From Rhodamnia argentea (lineage: Eukaryota > Streptophyta > Magnoliopsida > Myrtales > Myrtaceae): a DNA stretch of 64,000 nucleotides. The translations under genes were made by a program, and so were the position numbers. Below are positions 60,413 to 64,000 of the stretch, one piece after another (within the stretch, counting starts at the first letter, position 1; every line of letters starts with the position of its first letter). The stretch covers positions 15,713,095-15,777,094 of the forward strand of contig NC_063160.1 of assembly GCF_020921035.1 (NCBI RefSeq), written 5' to 3'. The notes beneath the pieces are model-generated. The model had not been told where the DNA came from, ran no database searches, and saw nothing but the letters and a program-made list of their open reading frames with translations.

Positions 60413-60725
60413 CTAAAAAGTCCCCGCTCAACCAGCTCATAAAAAAAAAAAAAAAAAACCCAAATTGTATTCATAAATTGATCGAGCTTGAACGGACAGG
60501 GTCAAAGAAGAAAAATTGCTTGCCAACTTCTCCCGATTAATGCTCAGGGCCTTGTTGGCTCAGATCTGCCTAGGCAGGTCTGGCAAGCCTCCAAATCCTA
60601 TATGACCAGAGGTCCAACCCGAACCTACTTCGGATCGCCCCGCAACTCCGACTCTTCCCCTGGACTTCTCTGCAGGTCTTCGCATGACTCAGCTCTAGTA
60701 GTGAATAGCAGACATCGAGGTGCCA

Positions 60726-61202
60726 AACCTTCTCGTCAATGTGATCTACGGCGTGTTCTCGCTTGGTAGGACTGGAAACTCCAGGCCCACTTCCAAATAG
60801 AAAATTGTGGGCCGGTTAATCATTTGGCATTGGTTGCCTGCCCTGCTCCCCCACCTTTCTGTTTCTTTTGCTGCAGAATCTACTGTCTAATCTTCTCAAT
60901 AGAGTCCTTCAACATGCAATCACATGATGTTAGGTACACAATTTTTTGTCGATGCCCACATTCATTTGAAAGAAATGATACTTCGGTCGCTATATTGGGG
61001 AGAGCTGTGGTCCAGCCTCCTGATCAAATCAGCAGCTTTTTTACACAATGGATTAGCACTAATTACATCTGGCTCGAACTGCAAAACTTTAATCTTGACT
61101 CAGCTTCCTACTTAGATCTATAAAAATCCTTAATATACATCTGTACTTTGTCTTGCTTCTTGGTTTTCTTGTTTCTTCTGTACATGAGAATGTTGGAGTC
61201 AG
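60726..61202. other. Intergenic DNA downstream of CYP85A
   Basis: Probably includes the CYP85A 3'UTR on its right side. No gene recognised. Confidence 0.5.
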
Positions 61203-63487
61203 TCAGCAAGAAGGGGAAACCCTTATGTGGAGCCCATTTGGTGCTTCTACTCTTGGAAATTTCATTAGCTTATCACCCCCAATTTCTTCCCATCTGCAAA
61301 GGGAAAGAGAAAAAAAAGATCCATAAATTATTAAGATTTTTCGAGGAATAGAAAAGGGAAAAAACATTAGTCATGTCCAATAATGCACCAAAAGGGCCAG
61401 AGTTCTCTGTAATTTGTACCTGTATCTGGTCACAAAGTAGTGAAGAAATGTGGAGATCTCGGCAATCCCAAGCTCCTTTCCAGGGCATTGCCTTGTGCCC
61501 CCACCGAAAATTAGGTTGTAGTTTCGACACTCCACATTCTTGTCCTGAAACATTGGCGAGTTTCGAATGTTTAGAAGGGCATTGTCCGTCAATAGTACAG
61601 AATAGAAGCTCACTGAATGTTTTCTAAGCAGTGCAGTTCTGTTATGTTACAGATTTCAAGGGTCACATGATTACCAGCCATCTCCATGGATTGAACGCAA
61701 GGGGATCGGGATATAATCGCGGGTTGTAATTTATTTCCCTTGTGTAAACGTATATCCTCCATCCCTTTGGGATTAAGAACCCTGAAAATCAAACACAGTG
61801 AGGGAAGGCTTTGAGTAATTCACTTGACACTTCCCAGAAATGTTGTTGCATGATTGGAGACTTGCCCTTGAACATACCGTTGAGCTCCATGTCTTTAGTG
61901 GTTTTTCTCAAGACCCCATTGACAACTGTGGCTAATCTGGAGGTCTCAAAGATGACCTGAAGAATGAGGAATGACATTATGCAATCACGAGTTAGTAGAG
62001 TTCGGCAAATTTGCAGAAAATAAACTTCTGCAGGGAAGTTGAATGTAGGTGGGCTCACCGCACGAGTGAACGGCATCGCCTTAAGGTCTTCCCAATCAAT
62101 AGGATCCTCTGGCCTTTTCTTCGCTCTGATTCCCAAGTGTTCTTCCTGAATAATCCACAATCAAAGTTAGCAATGCCTATGACAAGATAACAAAATATCT
62201 AGTGCTTATACAGTTTAGCACGTTGCCTTCCCTTCCCAACTTACCCTCAATTTGTGAAGAACGCTCGGGCTGTCGTGGAGATACTTGACGGCCATCATGG
62301 ACGTGGTCGAAACGGTCTCATACCCGGAGTACATGACGGTGATTATTTGGTCAATGATCTCTTCATCATTCAGCTGGTATTTGTTATCAGCACTCCTCAT
62401 AAGGCTACCAAGCATGTCATTGTGGGCTTCCTGGGAGGCCCTCCTCTCTTCTATCAGTTTCCTCAACATTCCCAGTATATTTTTCCTAGCCTGCAAAAAC
62501 GAAAACAAAAATGAGACTCAAATTTAGACCATAACATTAAAGAACAGGTCGAAAACACTGGCCGGCGAGTACACGGATTTGCTGATCTACCTGGAAACCT
62601 CGACGGTAGTTCGTGCCAGGGAGGTCTATGGGCAGGGAGAGAGTGCCCAGGACCAACTTGAAGAACTCAGGTATGAATTGTTGAGAAATGGAGCTGCAGT
62701 CGATTCCGATTTGCATTAGCGACGAGAGAAGGGCCATCTGCACAGATTGATGAAACAGGATGCGCATAAGAAACAGAGGAACTGAATCGTGAGATGCGGT
62801 ATGCACTCCTGTCACAAACTATGAGCCATCAGGCTGTGACATTCCCAGTTAAAGATTGTACATGGGATGATTCAATAAGCGCTCTCAAGATCTGATCATA
62901 TGAACAGTTAAAATCTATTTATGGGATGGTTCTAAAACTTCAAATGTATACAAGGCAAGATTTTTACCACGAAAGAGTTTGACTTTTCCTTTTTCAAGGA
63001 GGGATGAAGCACTCTCCACTCTTGGCATTCTTTCCAAGAGGGGTAGCAGCAGAAATTTAACCGTGCCACGGGGCGGGGGGAGGGAGGAGGGAGGGGGGGG
63101 CGGTGATGTCATTTTCACCCCCAAACGATTTCCAGAACTTAGAAATTTTCTTTTTGAAGTACCTGTTTGGTTTTGTCCTGGAGGTCAATAATGGAGCCAT
63201 CATCCCAGTGGGCGAGGTGGGATCGCATGAAACGATCAATCTTGGGCAAGAGCTGGTCCCTGATCATGGTGGGGCTGACCAGGGCGAGCAGAGCACCCCT
63301 CATGTGCTTGTGGGACGCGCCATGGACCGCTGCTATGTTGCGCTTGCCGAGTATATCAAGCATGGACTGCGGGTAACCCGGGACGAGCCCCTTGGCCTCG
63401 TTCATCAGGATGTACCGGTTCACCTCCGGGTCCATGGACACAATCGTGGGGCAACCCAGGATGTGGGACTTGAAGAAGCTCCCATAC
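61203..63487 (-). CDS. CYP85A: Brassinosteroid-6-oxidase cytochrome P450 (CYP85A), exons 2-9; exon 1 beyond window
   Basis: Minus-strand exons are 63487-63163, 62737-62591, 62490-62245, 62145-62059, 61956-61878, 61781-61675, 61544-61420 and 61293-61203, all in phase; 401 residues plus stop are inside. Family markers include YGSFFKSHILGCPTIVSMD, NEAKGLVPGYPQSMLDILG, the I-helix SGYETVSTTSMMAVKYLHD, the ExxR helix FETSRLATVVNGVLRKTT, and the heme loop FGGGTRQCPGKELG with its cysteine ligand. The end is RVEAPNGLHIRVSPSC. The best match by memory is CYP85A1/A2 and tomato Dwarf. These ER-bound enzymes oxidise C-6 of 6-deoxocastasterone to give castasterone, and some convert castasterone to brassinolide. 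About 64 residues (membrane anchor and proline hinge) should lie right of 64000, so intron 1 exceeds 513 bases. All visible motifs are intact. Confidence 0.93.
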
Positions 63488-64000
63488 CTGCAGCGTTTTA
63501 GATCAGCAGGTGGAACCAACAGTTCCTTAGAGATGAACCACAACATTTGATCTAAAAATGAGGTTACATCTTATGTTATTAAAGGGCATTTTCTTTGACA
63601 GAAGACTTCTGTAGTGCAAAAAAGAAGGCGAACTCCCTTTTCCTGGAGTCGACCCGTCGTGAAGGGGATCAGTCGCAGGGGCGACAACGATAGATCCCAC
63701 AAAGGTTTCCACTTCTTTAACTTTATTTTCTGTCCATGCAAAGCTTTTTAATCCCCATAAAGGTACCTAAAAGCAATGGAGGGTTCTACTCAAAAAGAAC
63801 ATACACCAAATCAACCACCATTTCAGAAAAACAAGAGAGCAGCACCGGGGCGGCTTGGAGCAAATATTGCATAGAGTAAGTTTTATTAGGTCAAACCAAT
63901 CACATTTCAAGAATACGCGGGACTCGTTCGGTCCCACTAAAAAAGACCGGCTTTTTCTTGGTACGCAATTGATTCTGTCCACCGCATCACTCAAACGAGT
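63488..64000. other. CYP85A intron 1, partial
   Basis: No frame here encodes the expected P450 N-terminus (hydrophobic anchor followed by PPGTMGWP-like hinge). The stretch therefore reads as intron up to the window edge. Confidence 0.65.

Larger units (their letters stand above)
57500..60725. repeat. Segmental duplication, unit C
   Basis: Second unit of the tandem duplication, carrying the intact DUF26 copy C. Block order matches unit B. It has its own insertions at 58497-58889 and 59990-60412, and lacks those of unit B. Confidence 0.8.

Noticed and set aside
63488..63546. P450 start at the ATG at 63546
   Set aside because: The residues before YGSFF in that frame do not resemble a P450 N-terminus, and a good acceptor (CTGCAG) lies at 63488. 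They are intron.
1..64000. CRISPR arrays, rRNA or tRNA genes
   Set aside because: The tandem repeats found have two copies only or are microsatellites, and I recognised no rRNA or cloverleaf sequence. A tRNA scan would be needed to exclude a single tRNA.

Overview
This is a plant nuclear window. It contains spliced genes with GT-AG introns, two MIKC-type MADS-box genes, an R2R3-MYB, a GRAS protein, a brassinosteroid cytochrome P450, and long AT-rich intergenic stretches full of small inverted-repeat transposons. The proteins are eudicot-like. A woody rosid, perhaps Myrtales, is my best guess, but that is a judgement from gene and repeat style and the family is not proven.

Layout. 1-0.6 kb: AT-rich degenerate repeat. 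1.2-6.4 kb (+): eight-exon RCC1-repeat beta-propeller gene. 7.4-15.1 kb (-): eight-exon FRUITFULL-type MADS gene, tail-to-tail with the RCC1 gene. 15.1-26.9 kb: no gene, several foldback elements. 26.9-30.2 kb (-): eight-exon SEPALLATA1/2-type MADS gene, head-to-tail with the FRUITFULL-type gene. 32.3-33.8 kb (-): three-exon R2R3-MYB. 34-44 kb: repeat-dominated, including a MULE-like foldback element with a perfect 9-bp target duplication and a second element nested inside it. 44.2-45.5 kb (+): intronless SCL3-like GRAS gene, tail-to-tail with a four-exon UDP-arabinopyranose mutase (RGP) gene at 46.2-48.9 kb (-). 50-60.7 kb: a tandem segmental duplication carrying three copies of a small secreted DUF26/Gnk2-type gene: one altered, one pseudogene, one compact and intact. 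61.2-63.5 kb (-): exons 2-9 of a CYP85A brassinosteroid-6-oxidase whose first exon lies beyond the right edge.

The two MADS genes are the developmental core. Their products belong to families that form multimers controlling floral transition, floral organs and fruit. Their adjacency preserves the ancient SQUA/SEP tandem pair. The neighbouring RGP (cell-wall arabinose supply) and CYP85A (last steps of brassinosteroid synthesis) have no obvious operational link to them, but the combination looks like conserved microsynteny. All exon coordinates were derived by hand from splice-site phase and family conservation. Repeat boundaries are exact only where a target-site duplication is quoted.
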